64,000 nucleotides of DNA. It comes from Fasciola hepatica. Lineage: Eukaryota > Platyhelminthes > Trematoda > Plagiorchiida > Fasciolidae. The position numbers and the translations under genes were made by a program. The stretch covers positions 3,387,001 to 3,451,000 of the forward strand of contig CANUEZ040000168.1 of assembly GCA_948099385.1 (NCBI GenBank), written 5' to 3'. Below the pieces are notes generated by a model, which was given only the letters and a program-made list of their open reading frames with translations, did not search any database and was not told the DNA's origin. Of this stretch, positions 26,519 through 38,688 are shown in pieces (the stretch's first letter is position 1; each line of letters starts with the position of its first letter).

Positions 26519-28959
26519 TTACTGAATTAGATTCTCCTAAGGGTGGATGACATCTGTACTCAAGCTACGGGTTAAAGCAGCTCAAAACGAGTAACAGAAA
26601 GTAGCAGCGTCATGTATTTTACACGTAAAACAAGCCAGCCCGGTTGATATGATGAGTGGATATATGACCGACAGTAGTTACTCCTAAGTTCAAATCTTAG
26701 TGAGATCTCTGCGAATGAGCCATACCCGTGATGATTCAGTATATGTCGTATGAACCAAATGTGAGGTGACTGTTACCAAGCTTTTGAATGGTCAGACTAT
26801 CTATTCCCAATTACCAGAAGTTGCGAACCTTCGGAAAATTCTCAGTTGGCACTAAGAACGTATTACGTGACCTGGGGACGGAATATTACATCTGACTAGT
26901 CCATATCGACTTTATTCCTATTTTTCCATGCATACATACATACAGTGGAAAGCTAGAAACAACTGTAGCCTTGGAAGAGTCATAAACTACTATTTTGAAG
27001 AGCCAACACTACGTACTTGTAAGTAATAATTATGCGCCGAGTGCACTATTTCGGAGTAGTACATGACACTCACCAAAGCAGTATTAATAATAGTAGTAGC
27101 CGTAGTAGTAGTGCTATAGTCCAGAAGATAAAATAAAAGAAGCAAAACCAAACTGCCTATTTGCACCTTCGGCGTCTAATCTATAAGAAAGCAGTCGTAA
27201 TCTGATCGGGGATGCCATATCGTGGTTTGTATCCCATCCTTCGTCTTATTCCATTTGGTCTGTGTGACGTATTCAAGTAGATTATCGCTCCAAGACTGAC
27301 CACAATTCGTTTCTAAGCAATCAATTACTTACTTATTCCGCGAGTATAGAGCATACTCTACCACAGTAGGGGTAGTAGCAGTATAGCAGTAGTAGTAGTA
27401 GAATTGGTAGTAGTAGTAGTAGTAGTGTCAATAGCGGAGGGTGATTCATCTTTGTTCAATTAACATTCTGATTAATAGGGACATTCTACGTGGAATTGCT
27501 GATTAGCATAAACTATCTGGGGATTGAGTCTCTTTTGCTCTGGAAACTACCTCGGGGTCGAGGTTGTGATCATTTGTACTGACTTTACGCAAACCCCTCA
27601 GTTGGATAGTCTACGAGGCGCCGAGTTCGACCCACAACCCTGCACTGTGTGGTTCGACTCACTCCAGGAGTTTTCACCGTACCACTGATAGCTACTAATG
27701 TCTGACAAAAAAATTATGTTCAAAGAAATGGTATACTGGACTGTCTTAATACATGATGAGTCAAATTATACTAATTTCAAGCTTTATACTACTGAATCCA
27801 TTATCAAGTAACAGGTGACAACGGAGTTCTAGTTTTGATGTATTATTGGACGTACATTGTGAAACTCCGAAGTGACAGCAGTGAACGATTTCCAACAAGT
27901 AAGCAGATGAACCTTCGATGTGGTGGAAAAATCTTCCAACATGTTTTGTGTTCATTCCTCCAGTTTAACTTTCCGAAATAGTGCAAGAAATAATTTGGCA
28001 AAATCCCACTTAAAAAGCGGCTGTTCTGTCCGATCATCCGTCTCGAATTTGCAGCAGTTTTTTACGCTAACCATTAGTCAGATGAGAAATGGATTATCAC
28101 GTGGTGGCAACTCAAATGACTGTGAGAAATTTGTTTTCTATATTATTTCGTGTGTAAGATGGTTGGCTGTGCTCAAACAGTGAGCATATTGGGGTCTGGA
28201 ATCTCCTGTCTTGGGGTTCAAATCTTGCCGTCGTTGTCAACCATTCTTCAGTCTACAAGCCACAATTGGCCGCGATTCCTTTCGCGGAACAATGTGCCAA
28301 TATAATAAAACAAAAAGTAATTAGTCAAGGACGAAACACAAAAATGAAGAAGGACAAGAGAAAATTTGCTCTTCACAGTGAATCTTGCAGTAGAGTTCCT
28401 TCTTCTTATGAGTTTTTGTAGATGTATTGCTGAAATTCACTGAATATGCTCTTTCCCGGAGTTGTTCTGTCCCCTACACAAAACATCACATTCAGATGGG
28501 AAAGTTTTATATTACTTACAACAACTACTTTTTGACCAGTCAGTACAAAACCGTCGTGGTATCTGCTTCCTCGCAGTGAGGAACATTGCATCGATTATGC
28601 TTCAGTTCTGCGCGTTTTCTGAAAACAATCATGCCATCACCTTGAAAACAAATCAAATGGAAAGAGGCAGAGATGGAAAATTTTGCCAATCAGAAGTAGA
28701 AGTGGTGCTCATAGTTTCTCCACCTGAATCCAAGCATACAGCTTGTTCCGAGAGAGACAGAAAGAAAGAAAGAGGGGGAGAGAGAGAGAGACAGCAAGGC
28801 CAGTGTTTGTGATTAGTCAAGGAGTTGCACTCGGAAATCAGAGTGTAGAAATCTATCACCTCAGAGATGTGACTGAAATATGAGACGTCACAACGCACCC
28901 GGAAGTTCAGCTGTGAACTTAAGCGATGCATACAACTTCACACAGTTGGTTATTCATTC
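26517..28959. other. Non-coding with (AGT)n patches
   Basis: Imperfect AGT trinucleotide patches occur near 27086-27117 and 27380-27428, the same motif family as the (TAC)n repeat at 26458 read on the other strand. A SINE-like B-box, GGGGTTCAAATCTTGCC, lies near 28215-28231. The last few hundred bases, with an AGAGAGAGAGACAG purine run near 28780, precede the gene starting at 28960; GACGTCAC at 28883-28890 resembles half of a cyclic-AMP response element. Confidence 0.45.
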
Positions 28960-29059
28960 ATGAAGAAATTCGGTCGTTTGACGATGCTCTTGTTGCTTCT
29001 GATAAAGCTGATGTTGATTTCTGGAGCCATTCACGAAGGAGCTGTCACGGTACCATCAA
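28960..29059 (+). CDS. Small cysteine-rich secreted protein, exon 1 (family member C)
   Basis: ATG at 28960 opens MKKFGRLTMLLLLLIKLMLI, a strong signal peptide, followed by SGAIHEGAVTVPS. The exon ends with one base of the next codon at a consensus donor A|GTGAGT (29060), which is phase 1. Exon 2 at 30154 begins with two bases, so the join keeps the frame and gives a predicted protein of 91 residues: signal peptide, short linker, and the 13-cysteine domain. Secretion is predicted; the target and role are unknown. Among the three loci this is the most complete gene model. Confidence 0.75.
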
Positions 29060-30153
29060 GTGAGTCTGATTTAAAGCAGACAGTATTGATCGCCATATTT
29101 CTTTCTTCATCTGAAATGGTTTGTGACATAACAGAAGACGAACTTCGCTGCTTCCTGATACTTTGTGGTTCTAGGTAAATTTGACTTTCTACTACCGATC
29201 TCAGCAGTCTAGTGTAAATAAAACGAAAAGCAAGATAAGACTGATTGCTCTCACTTAAAACAATAGTACAGAAAAGTTGTTATGAATAGATTTCAGTTTG
29301 ATAGCTTATTTGGGGAACCACTTTTCCTTAAGAGCATAAACGAGTCCATTTCATAATATGTTCAATATGAGTAGTAGGAGACTTAAATTGGTTACGAAAT
29401 GATTGATCGTGCAATATCTTTACTCAACTCACCATTGAAAATCAAACATAATTTTAGATCAGTTTCATTCTTAATATAAATCAATGTCGATGGATATCTA
29501 CCAAGTCCCGAACCCGATGCTGGTGCATTATCGTAGGTCGCACACACGTTAACATCAGGTGGCTAAGTTCATTAAAAGCAGCGTGCACAAAACTGATAGA
29601 AATTTCAGAGGAGGTTGCTGCGGCAGTGAAGCTGGGGCCAGTGTAGTCAATCTGCTCAACCAGGCAAGAGCCATATGCCGAAGTGACTATTTCCAGAGCA
29701 CTCGGGGACAGACAAAACTGATCCTACGGAGATACCGTCGAGTTGAATCAGAACCCTCGACAGATTCGAAGAGGAACCATATTAATAACTTTACATTTAT
29801 CTAGACATCAAACCATGAAATTAGAGCTAACGAAACAAGAATGGTGCACGAAAGAACAAGCCGAATGCCAACACGAACATGAACAAAACGGAAGCAAAAT
29901 GCTCATGTAACGTGGAAATCAACTATGGTGGGGCCGTGGGGTAAAAGAAAACCATTCGAGATCTGATATTATGATCTTATTCCTTATTCCACCGAAGAAC
30001 GTTTGATTCGCCGTTCTTTCCTGTTTGTGCTATATTTCACATACAATTAATTCATGAATGAGAAGCTGACCGTGTAAGGACCCCGTAGTTGAGCACAAAG
30101 CGATCCCAAAAAACAGTTCCGTTTGCTTTCCTTTATCCTTTACTTCAAAACAG
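29060..30153 (+). other. Intron of member C
   Basis: A 1,094-bp intron with GTGAGT donor and a long pyrimidine tract (TTTGCTTTCCTTTATCCTTT) before CAG at 30151-30153. ORFs inside it (for example 29559-29804) have no recognisable content. Confidence 0.7.
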
Positions 30154-30329
30154 ATTTGGAAAACTGTGCCGTTCATGGTCAGTTGTGTAAGAACAATATC
30201 AGACCCTGCTGTCCGGGATATACTTGTTGCAGCCAAGGATATTGCTCTCAATGTAACAACAAAGGAAGGCCGTGCCTATACATGGCTCAGTGCTGTAGCC
30301 AACGGTGCTCGTTTTTTACCTGCCAATGA
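30154..30329 (+). CDS. Small cysteine-rich secreted protein, exon 2 (family member C)
   Basis: After the split codon the exon reads LENCAVHGQLC and runs to a TGA at 30327-30329. Cysteine spacing is C-x6-C-x6-CC-x4-C then an extra adjacent C, with C-x2-C-x6-C-x5-CC-x3-C-x4-C at the end. The second half has exactly the spacing of the minus-strand exons at 7506 and 12467, while the loop between the fifth and sixth family cysteines is shorter and holds one additional cysteine. Identity outside the cysteines is low, so this is an older paralogue in the opposite orientation. The fold is probably a pair of disulphide knots. The schistosome UPF0506 family is a candidate match. Confidence 0.8.
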
Positions 30330-31680
30330 CCATTTCGTTCGGCCGAATTCCGCTCAAACACCCTAAACACAACTGTGTTTGATTGTTTTCCAAGTGACCT
30401 TGAGGGCGCCCTCTATTTGGCTTTGCTTTCGTACAACTTATTCGAATTCGTTACTGTTGGTACAATTCAAAGCCGTTTTATTTGATTATTTTGCTCACTA
30501 AAGCCTTGAAAATTTGACTTTCACTATGTAATTAGCGTACGTACGTGAAACATTGCAGGAAATGCTTCCACAGTTGTGACAATATGAAATCGTTTACAAA
30601 AAGCCAGTTTTCAAAATTTCAAACTTATCCTGCTTCACAGAATAATTTTGTCATATTGAACTGACCTTGTTTCGTTGTATCAGTATTTATTCAGCCCCAA
30701 TAATAAGCAATAAAATAGCTGAACATTTTCTCTTTTCGATCCAGTTAATGGAAATGGCTTTTCGTTTTTCTGTATCAAGTGTTTAACTACCTGTCGATAA
30801 CTCCTTAAAAATGGCTTGTGACTTTCAAATATCGTTACGCCTGGTCATTTGGGAAGCTCGATAAGAATAATTCTTTATTTTTTTAAATACACGCATGCAT
30901 ATGAGTGTAGGAAATAGCTATAAAGCCAAGGAACCCAAGCCTAAGTATACCGTTAATAACAACAGAAAGCCATGTGCCTCTCAGTTTAGAGATGATAGGG
31001 TCTGGTTGATTAGATCTTCAGGGGTCCATTTACCTCATAAATGTGTGGACCTGGCGTCTTTGGATTGGAGCTTGCAATTGGCACGTTTATTACTTCTATC
31101 TACAAACACCAAATGAAAACACGTAGAAAGCTAGTACCAAACAAATAATAATTTCCTGTATACCACCTCGGGCATTTGTGTGCACTTTACAGAGACTCTC
31201 AAGTGCCCAAATGACAAACATTGCTTTTGTATTACCCTGTTTGCTGTAACTTTTTTGATCAGCTGACATTTACCTGGTAGATCGACGTCGCCCAGCTCGT
31301 TCTGTTTTGATTGGTCCTCAATCAGCCAATCATGTTCGTCCATGTAAAGTGTTGAGGTCATGTTTGCTAGTCAACGCATTCTTTTTCAGTTTCTCGATAG
31401 ACAGTTGATCAGCGCCGTTGTTTTTTTGTTGTTGATCTGATTTGCAATTTATCGCCTTTACCAGTTCGGTGATGGGGATGGATGAACAGATCAGTCTCTT
31501 TCAGTTACCTTAACCGTAACAGGACCAGCTCCGTCTACAGCAGCGAATATTATCGGGACGGGAAAAGGGGCAAACAAAGCTATTTCACAGAACGTATAGT
31601 TGGCACGAATAGCCTGAACCTCATATATAATGGAAAATCCATTTGTATTTCCTGCTTCCAAGAGTCCAGTTTTAGGAGTC
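30330..31680. other. 3' flank of member C, otherwise non-coding
   Basis: The start is the likely 3' UTR, with AATAAA at 30709. Beyond it no gene is supported. The ORF at 30895-31116 is unrecognised. Confidence 0.5.
30709..30714 (+). terminator. Polyadenylation signal AATAAA
   Basis: AATAAA 380 bp after the stop of member C, within an AT-rich stretch. It is the first full consensus signal downstream. Confidence 0.45.
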
Positions 31681-31745
31681 TGAATAGAACCGACGACATT
31701 CCGCTTACCGGGTAGATGCTCTACCAGCCGGGCTATCTCGGTAAG
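31681..31745 (-). repeat. tRNA-derived SINE-like fragment
   Basis: The minus strand reads TAGCCCGGCTGGTAGAGCAT, a near-perfect tRNA D-arm and A box, then after about 30 bp GTCGTCGGTTCTATTCA, a B-box-like T arm. The anticodon stem does not pair and no intact acceptor stem closes, so a tRNA-derived SINE is more likely than a working tRNA gene. Confidence 0.5.
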
Positions 31746-32567
31746 GAAAGTCGGGAGGGAGTACGGCAAATGAATATTCAATGATACACAAACCACTATT
31801 TCAGTGATACAAAAAACTTTTTTCTGCTTTTGCTCATTGGACTAGCCTTGTCCGTCAATTGCCACGGAGACTGTAACCTTTCATCTACGTACCCACTCTA
31901 TTTTTTTAATCTCAATAGTTTTTGATTACCTCGACCCGTGGTGACTCTTAGTTGGTTTGCGTGTTGGCAAATCATCCGGAACTCTTTTCCCTCAGATTCA
32001 CTCAAGGCCTTAGTACCTGTTATCATAGTACCTTGCAGCCTCATCCAAAAATGTGCTCAAAACATGGTCACTTATCTTGCGCACGCGATATACAGATCCG
32101 TTTTCTCACCTGAACTCATCTAATGGAAATCTTTCACTATTTGGCCGTTTTTTGTTTCTTCCCTGGTTACAACACAGTTTTGTCCATTCCCTTTCGGTAT
32201 ATTTTCCGACTGAAATTATCAACCATATCTTCGACATTTGTTATCCCATGAACACACTTTATTTCCATCTAGGAAGAGTGGTCCCACTTTTATGACTAAG
32301 AAGAAGTTAGTCTACGAAATGTGCAACACACCTGAGGTCCTTAGACAATTGAAAGTGGTCAGAAAAGAAGTCAAACTTTTGGATTATATTTTCTCTCAAT
32401 AGTTTCTGCACTCTTGGAATAGTAAACATGGGTGTCAAGGGATCAACCTACTCTGGTCAGAAGAAAAATTTTCCCTCCGTCGACATAAATGATGACCACC
32501 TGAATTTTCAGTTCCTTCTTCACTCAAAGGACCCTGCCTGTTTTACAACAGACTAACAATTTATAAA
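31746..32567. other. No supported gene
   Basis: Short plus-strand frames only. The 5' part of the LINE scrap that follows may extend into the end of this stretch. Confidence 0.4.
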
Positions 32568-32880
32568 TGGAAAATATTGCTAGCGAGGGAATCTTCGAGC
32601 TCCTTAATTCCACTAAACTAACTAAATCTTTTGAACCAGACCAGCTACCTTCGGCAGTACTCAAGCACTGGATTGGACCTCTCTGTGAACTAATGTCTGT
32701 TGTTATTAACCACTCAATTGAATCCTTATCTATTTCTGACAGTTGAAGTCCCATCACAACCAATCCCATACCTGAAGGGTGGAGTAATCGAACGAGAACC
32801 AAGAAGCTCGGCCTAACAGAACTCTACTTGTCCGCGTTGACACTGACTGAATGTGCTGAACAGTAGCATCTTCAAAACAG
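32568..32880 (+). mobile_element. LINE reverse transcriptase scrap
   Basis: The plus strand opens with IASEGIFELLNSTKLTKSFE then PDQLPSAVLKHWIGPLCELM and SVVINHSIESLSIS. This is the motif-0/1 region of a LINE RT (K-PGPDxIP..LK....PL..L...S). A stop follows, then TNPIPEG and NRTRTKK, resembling the next RT segment. Short, interrupted and inactive, it abuts a Gypsy fragment directly. Confidence 0.55.
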
Positions 32881-35069
32881 TCGTGGATAACATTCAAACA
32901 GCAGACTTACCACCACGAAAATGTCAAAGCAAGTCCAATTTTCAACATCCACCTTCAACACGCTGGTCCTGTGGTGAGTGGCATTGAGTGCGTTTTTTGT
33001 CAGTTCTCGTGCCGCAAATGCGAAATTCGCGGCAAGTTAGGACATAAACAAGGTTATTGCGCAGATTTACGTTGTGAAACAGTCAGTCATTGAATTGAAT
33101 GCAGTCATTTAGATCTGGAAGCAAATATAACATTTTATTCACTACACTGGACGAAAGGATTTATCAGTGCAGAAGATATATCCTCTGTGTCCCTGCAAAT
33201 CGATACCGTCTTGGATATTACCATCATTTCTCAGTCAACTCGGAAAAGTATTGGGGACCCCAACCTTGAAATCAAGAGCCGTGTAGCTTGCAATACCTCA
33301 AGACAATCAATTTCATTTGTTAAAGAACAGAAAAGTAATTTTTCATACTGAGACTTTCATGGCATTAATATTTGTTACTCTGCACCCTCAAATGACCGGA
33401 ATCTCCAAATAATCGACTTGATAGAACCACTGCATCTCTGGCATGTCCCTATCAGTTCAGCTTTTAATTCTTCCACCCTATCTTTACTACATCTTTCGTC
33501 CACCTTTGATGTCGACAGAAAGACATTGTATCAGTAGTAGAAGCAAAATATTTAGACATTCAAACTCGGTTTTGGCCTATAGACAAATACAAAAGCAAGT
33601 TTATGCATCTTTCCAAGGAGCACTCTCATTCTCTGTCCCAAGAGACCTGTTCCCCATGCAGCCCCTCTACAAATCTATGCTGAATTGGATTGGTTGGAAC
33701 AGTTAGGCGTAATAAGCAAAATCACGTATACTTCTTGGGCCAACCCAAAACAGCCGTTAAAAATGCCAATGGTGCTGCACGAATGTGTGGGGATCTCTTA
33801 GCTTGTCTGCTTGAAGCGCTCCAGACGCATCAGTACCTACTACCCGTCCCGGGAGACCGTTTTGGCGAACTAAATGGATGGCGCGTTTTTATAAGCTATA
33901 TAAATATTGTGTGGATGCCAGTTTACGTTGTATGCAAACCACAAACCGTTGATCGCTATTTTCTCCTCGAAGAAAGATGTGCACGTGCACGACAAACTGA
34001 AATTGGGGCTGGGCTACTATGCCAATTGGTTATGATACAAAACAATGATACAATAATACTAACAGATAGCCTTAGATAGGCTGATGCCCTATCTCACTTG
34101 ATAGTATACAATGTGGAAAGTCAAACAAAAGATGACGTGATCACTTCATTGATAGATGTGGACGCATATGTCGATTACGTGTTTCACGATTCAATACACC
34201 GTCTGCCGGTAACTGTCGGTTCTATCCGCAACGCATCACAAATTTATCCCTATATGCGGTACTTCGTGTCTGCTTGTGAGAAGTTAGGTCAGCCAACATC
34301 ACGGAACTTAGAATTCGGCCATTGTACCGACAGAAAGACACATTCACTATGGTAAAGAACTAAATGACATTGTCTCATTTTGTATTAGCTCCGCAAAGTC
34401 TTAGAACCAAGATTCTACACCAGCTCCACGCACGAGCCATCCCAGGATCACTCAGAGGAAAGCTATCGGGCGCTGCTACGCGTACCGGACTAATATAGAC
34501 TTGGACATTGAAAGATCTCGTCTGTAAGTGTGAACAACGTACACCAGCGATCAAAGCACCTGTTAAATCGAGCATCACATGTGGCCTGTACATTCTGGGC
34601 CTTAGGTACGAACCTACATAGTTAGTGCCAGACCTATGAAGAATCAGCACATCCTAATCGTATTGGACGAATATTCTGAATGCAGTAAGCGTTTCCATGA
34701 AAGCAGGTATCCGCGTCCGCCAAAGTAACTGCATTCAGTCGTCTTTTCTCCCAACTCAACATTCCTTGAACTATTGTTTCGGATAACTGTGTGCAGTGTA
34801 CTTCTGCGGAGTTTAGACAGTTTTGCAATAGTATGAGTCCGTATCGTGTGTATAGCCCAGCATATCATCCCTCAATTCAGTAAACAGTCAGAACAATTTT
34901 AGACGATTTCATAGGAGCTCTCCGGGAGCTACAGGGGTGAGGAGCCTGCCTTTTATTTTGAATACTTTCTTACTAACCTATCGCCTAAATGATGGTTCGT
35001 GTGTCCTTTGACACGCAAACCGTCGGTACTGATGCCAAGTCACTAGCAGAACTCTTTTTAAGTCAACTA
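32880..35069 (+). mobile_element. Degraded Ty3/Gypsy element 1 (gag end, protease, partial pol, integrase)
   Basis: In order on the plus strand: a gag zinc-knuckle region (CVFCQFSCRKC, then GHKQGYC, near 32990-33065); a protease-like stretch (VLDITIISQSTRKSIG, near 33210-33255); the start of RT (KRPVPHAAP, YAELDWLEQLGVISK, SWAQPKTAVKNANGAARMC, LPVPGDRFGELNG, about 33640-33880); a collapsed middle where the YxDD palm and most of RNase H are missing; ADALSHLI near 34080; then integrase pieces (a degenerate zinc-binding region at 34410-34500, YHPQSNGQ-like remnants at 34855-34890, VRSLPFILNTFLLTYR at 34935-34980). Many stops and frameshifts make it inactive. It ends in an LTR-like repeat at 35070-35495, so it reads as a 5'-truncated copy with its 3' end. 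Confidence 0.7.
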
Positions 35070-35495
35070 TGTAGTGACCTCGATCCTTCGGAGAAAATAA
35101 AAATTTTCCGGATATCATTTTGAATTTAGTTTTTCTACGGCCTTTTCTGACTCTTGGTTTCGACCGCACCGTTTCCTTCGGTTGCGTGCTTTCGACTGGA
35201 CTAGCCTTTGCGTTGTTCACGTCGATCTCGCTTTCGAAACCCTCGGTTTTTCGCCCACAGTATACATAATCGGTCCGCTTTTTGCCTCCCTATCGCGTCT
35301 GTTTGCTTTCGAGTATTTCTTCGCATCGGTGCTGTTTTGGTACCACGATACATAGAATACACCAACGCGTCTGTCTACCGACCCCAGCTTGCTCCATTCG
35401 TTCCTTTGAGGGGATTTCGTTGTGAAACCTTATAGAAAACACATTCACAAGCCGTTAGCCGGACGTCTTCTACAATTATTTGCTTCATACATTCC
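35070..35495 (+). repeat. LTR-like repeat, 3' end of Gypsy element 1
   Basis: It is co-linear with 57546-57970: GTGACCTCGAT, GGTTGCGTRCG/GCTT, CTGGACT, a GATCTCGCTTTCG/CGACCTCGTT block, then GGTACCACGATACATAGAAT against GGTGCCACGATATAAAGAAT, AGGGGAT and CAAGCCGTTAGC/CCAGCCGCTCTC near the end. ACGATATAAAG in the other copy looks like the LTR promoter. It lies directly after integrase coding remnants, as expected of a 3' LTR. The first ~70 bp may still be the end of pol. Confidence 0.65.
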
Positions 35496-38092
35496 AGTGA
35501 GTGAATATTCAGCAATATAGAGACATGCTCACAGCAGTTACATGAAAAGGACAGTCTTTATAATTATAAAAATGCAGTGATAAGGGTCAGTTTAGGAGCT
35601 AAAACATTAAACATTGTCTGAGTTTATTCATCAATGTTTGCAGAGTTACTTAAAAAGCGAGCAAGGTAAGGAAGAACAGAGAACCGGTAGGCAGCCCCAC
35701 GTGCATAAATCAGTGTGCATTTTTCTCTTTTTCTTTCCGTTTACAGTTTTTAATTATATAGCAGACTAAGCAGCACAATGGCCCACGCAGTTTTTGCGAA
35801 CTTTTGGGCAACGTTGACTAGCCTCTTTGATAGGTTGGGAATTCAGATTAGCTTCCCTCAGTCGACTGGTTGTTTGAAGTCTGCCTGTTTAAGTCAACCG
35901 GCTGCCGTTCTACATTGGCTCACCACCGTTTCTTTCCCCACTGTTCTGGAAACAAGGGGCACTTTGGGTAGTCAGCTCCTGTCGTTAGCTCGTCTAGCTT
36001 CCCATCTTCTGCGAACTCAACAGGATAAATAACATAACTACAAAATTCAGCAGTGTCTATCGCATTGCTCATTTCAATCTTTGAACGGGAATAGTATCGG
36101 CAGAGATCTCTCGTGCATCCAAACATATATACGTATTTGTGGATATATTTCCTTGGACACTGAGGCAGCCTTTTTGCCGTGTTGTTTCTTTCAAAATTCA
36201 TGAGATAATAAGTACTCACCGATACATGACGGTGGTCATCTATATTCATATTCTTGGAAATAGAGTACATTGTTATGCCTTGAGAGACGAGGTGGGAGAG
36301 TTATTGAGAGAGCAAGAAGATCCCCAGTGTAAAATGTCATATTTGTGGAGAAGCGACATTAAGAGAGCACCGGCATTCTTGGCCTGAATCACAGTCAATA
36401 GGTGTGGTAAGAAAAACCGAAACCTATCATGTGTTTCTTCATTAATAATGCATAATAGATACGGTTACTCCTGGTGCCCATACTGGTAAGGTAGAGCCAC
36501 AAGAGTGGGAACCATCTGCAGATTTGGGGTCTATGGGTCTTTTAAGCAGCGATCTAATCACTACTAATACACCAAAGCCGACTATCCATACAGGCTGGTA
36601 TATTCGTGTATCACATTATTTTTATGAGCCGGTCAAAAAATACAGCTCGGAAGAACCGAGTGTGCCATAACCAAAGTGGATGCTTTTTTACAGTCTCTAT
36701 CAGCAGATTTTATAACCTCCATGCTCGCCAACGGGTAACGTCTTGACGTGTTGCATGCTCTGAGCTCTGTCCTTCACGAGGTAATTTGCGTTGCCCAAGG
36801 ACAGAATCCGATTCACCACGGTTTTAAGATGCAGCTGTTCGTTTCCCTCTTGATTCGTATTTGTGAAAACTCAAATCGTTCATCAAGAGATCGTACAAAA
36901 CCAGTGGAGTAATTATACTGAGGAATGCATCAAGTCGGCAACATAGGCTCCGAAAAGAAAGCAGTGTTGAACTGGATGAAATTTTAATCCCCTTTTGTGC
37001 CATACACTAATCCACTTCCTGTCTCGTAGGTGTCCTTTTAATCCACTAAGCACCAGATAAAATTATCATCATCAACAAAAGCCCAGCAAAACTCGTAAAT
37101 TGATCAATAATGTACCGTTTCAATGTTTTAATGTTTTGGGCAATTTTTCACGCGGTTTGCCATCAAGCACTCTGTCCGCGGATGGCGCACTAATGTACCC
37201 ACACTCACCACATCCGCTTACACAATCACCCGTAAATATTTATCGCTGTCCAACAGGCCCTATGACACCATTGTTCCAATTTTGCCAACGCTCACACAAA
37301 TTTATATTTTTCTTCACTTTTCTAGATGACGTGTTTGTCTTTGAATGTGACAAGAGATGGCGTCCATTAGACACAGAGTGGCATTAACCGACTGCTGGCT
37401 TCGAAGTGCGCAACGAAAAGCCGTTCAAAAACACAGGCTGATTGTTTTCGTTAAGGGTAAGTCAATGAAGTTCATTGTCCTTGACCAAACCCCAGGTGCC
37501 GTTCGATCCACACCAAGAATCACAGGAAAATCGGTGTCTGTAACCGAAAGACAAACCGTTGATTTATCAACTCTGGACATCGCGGCAACGCAAGGCGGGA
37601 AAGTAGGTATGTAGATTATCATTTCCTTCGCAGTGCATCTCAAGCTGCATTTTCTTTTGGAATTTTTTCATTCATTTGGTGTACTCAGCATCTCTTCTGG
37701 TATTCTGAATATTAGTAACAGTTCATTGTAAACCACAACTCCACATATTCATCTGACTCAGTTCATAATTTACTTGATATTTTCCTATTCCACTGATTAT
37801 AATTGTTCTATACATGAACTATCAGTTGTTAATCCGTTTTGATGAAAGCAGTTTTCATTCAAACTATTTTTGAAACCTATGTGTCAAAATGATTTGTTGT
37901 CCAAAGTTTCCCCTGTTATGACTATTTCACCTTCCTATATCTTGATATTTCAGATCCGGTGACCATGTAACACAAGAACGAACAACTTTCGAAGATTATG
38001 AATGAAACACTTGTGGCACCCTGGAGACGACTGAGTTTGAATGTGTAAATTCATGACTGAAAATCACTTTAGACAAATATAGCCAATTAGCA
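35496..38092. other. No firm gene; possible exon fragments at 37326-37612
   Basis: Mostly featureless. At 37307-37325 there is a good acceptor (TTTTCTTCACTTTTCTAG), and donor-like GTAAGT and GTAGGT sites occur at 37455 and 37606. However, no single frame runs from the acceptor to a donor: all three hit stops. A separate open stretch, 37498-37605, is bounded by CCCCAG and GTAGGT, but I do not recognise its content. Not annotated as coding. Confidence 0.4.
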
Positions 38093-38096
38093 CATA

Positions 38097-38358
38097 TGTA
38101 AGGTTGACTAGACCTTACTTCGCGGTTTCCTTAGTAAACGCGTGCTTCGGTCCTTTGTACTGCGTGGACCACCTGCACGTTACTCTAATGTGCGGCACTG
38201 TACGAATATGTTAACCAGAACAGTATTCTCCACGACCCGTGAGAACGAGAAGGCGATTGGGAGAGATAGTGGTTAGCGTATATTTTAGGAGTGTGCGTGA
38301 GAGCGTGCGCAAGAGCAACGGTCAAATGGCAACCGCGCTTGGCAGTCAGCGTTCAGTT
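38097..38358 (-). repeat. Host solo LTR, left part (LTR 3' end, inverted)
   Basis: Starts TGTAAGGTTG, the complement of the LTR terminus CAACCTTACA. It continues to the insertion point AGTT at 38355-38358. It pairs with 38406-38667 as the left arm of the inverted repeat. Confidence 0.85.
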
Positions 38359-38667
38359 TGTAGCGGTTGCCATCTTCGTTCATACTTTTACCACGTTTAT
38401 TGTTTAACTGAACGCTGACTGCCAAGCGCGGTTGCCATTTGACCGTTGCTCTTGCGCACGCTCTCACGCACACTCCTAAAATATACGCTAACCACTATCT
38501 CTCCCAATCGCCTTCTCGTTCTCACGGGTCGTGGAGAATACTGTTCTGGTTAACATATTCGTACAGTGCCGCACATTAGAGTAACGTGCAGGTGGTCCAC
38601 GCAGTACAAAGGACCGAAGCACGCGTTTACTAAGGAAACCGCGAAGTAAGGTCTAACCAACCTTACA
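38359..38667 (+). repeat. 5' LTR of nested Gypsy element 2 (309 bp)
   Basis: Begins TGTAGCGGTTGCC and ends CCAACCTTACA. AAAATATACGCTAACC in the middle may hold the promoter. It is almost identical to the host solo LTR around it but clearly diverged from the element's own 3' LTR. Confidence 0.85.
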
Positions 38668-38673
38668 AATTGC

Positions 38674-38688
38674 TGGGCCCGACGTGAT
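38674..38688 (+). other. Primer-binding site complementary to tRNA-Trp
   Basis: Seven bases after the 5' LTR lies TGGGCCCGACGTGAT. Its last 11 bases, CCCGACGTGAT, are the exact complement of the conserved 3' part of eukaryotic tRNA-Trp (...ATCACGTCGGGG...). tRNA-Trp priming is a known hallmark of the CsRn1 group of Gypsy elements first described in Clonorchis. A short deletion has removed the TGACC part next to TGG. Confidence 0.65.

Noticed and set aside
27761..27955. Minus-strand frame with HCCHFGVSQC resembling part of the cysteine-rich domain
   Set aside because: Only four cysteines, wrong spacing, no acceptor in phase and no second half of the domain.
31681..31745. Functional tRNA gene
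   Set aside because: The D arm is excellent, but anticodon and acceptor stems do not pair.
38097..38667. Fold-back or MITE-type DNA transposon with 262-bp terminal inverted repeats
   Set aside because: The two nested target duplications and the second half of the host LTR at 40003-40049 show that the palindrome comes from insertion into an inverted LTR, not from a TIR element.
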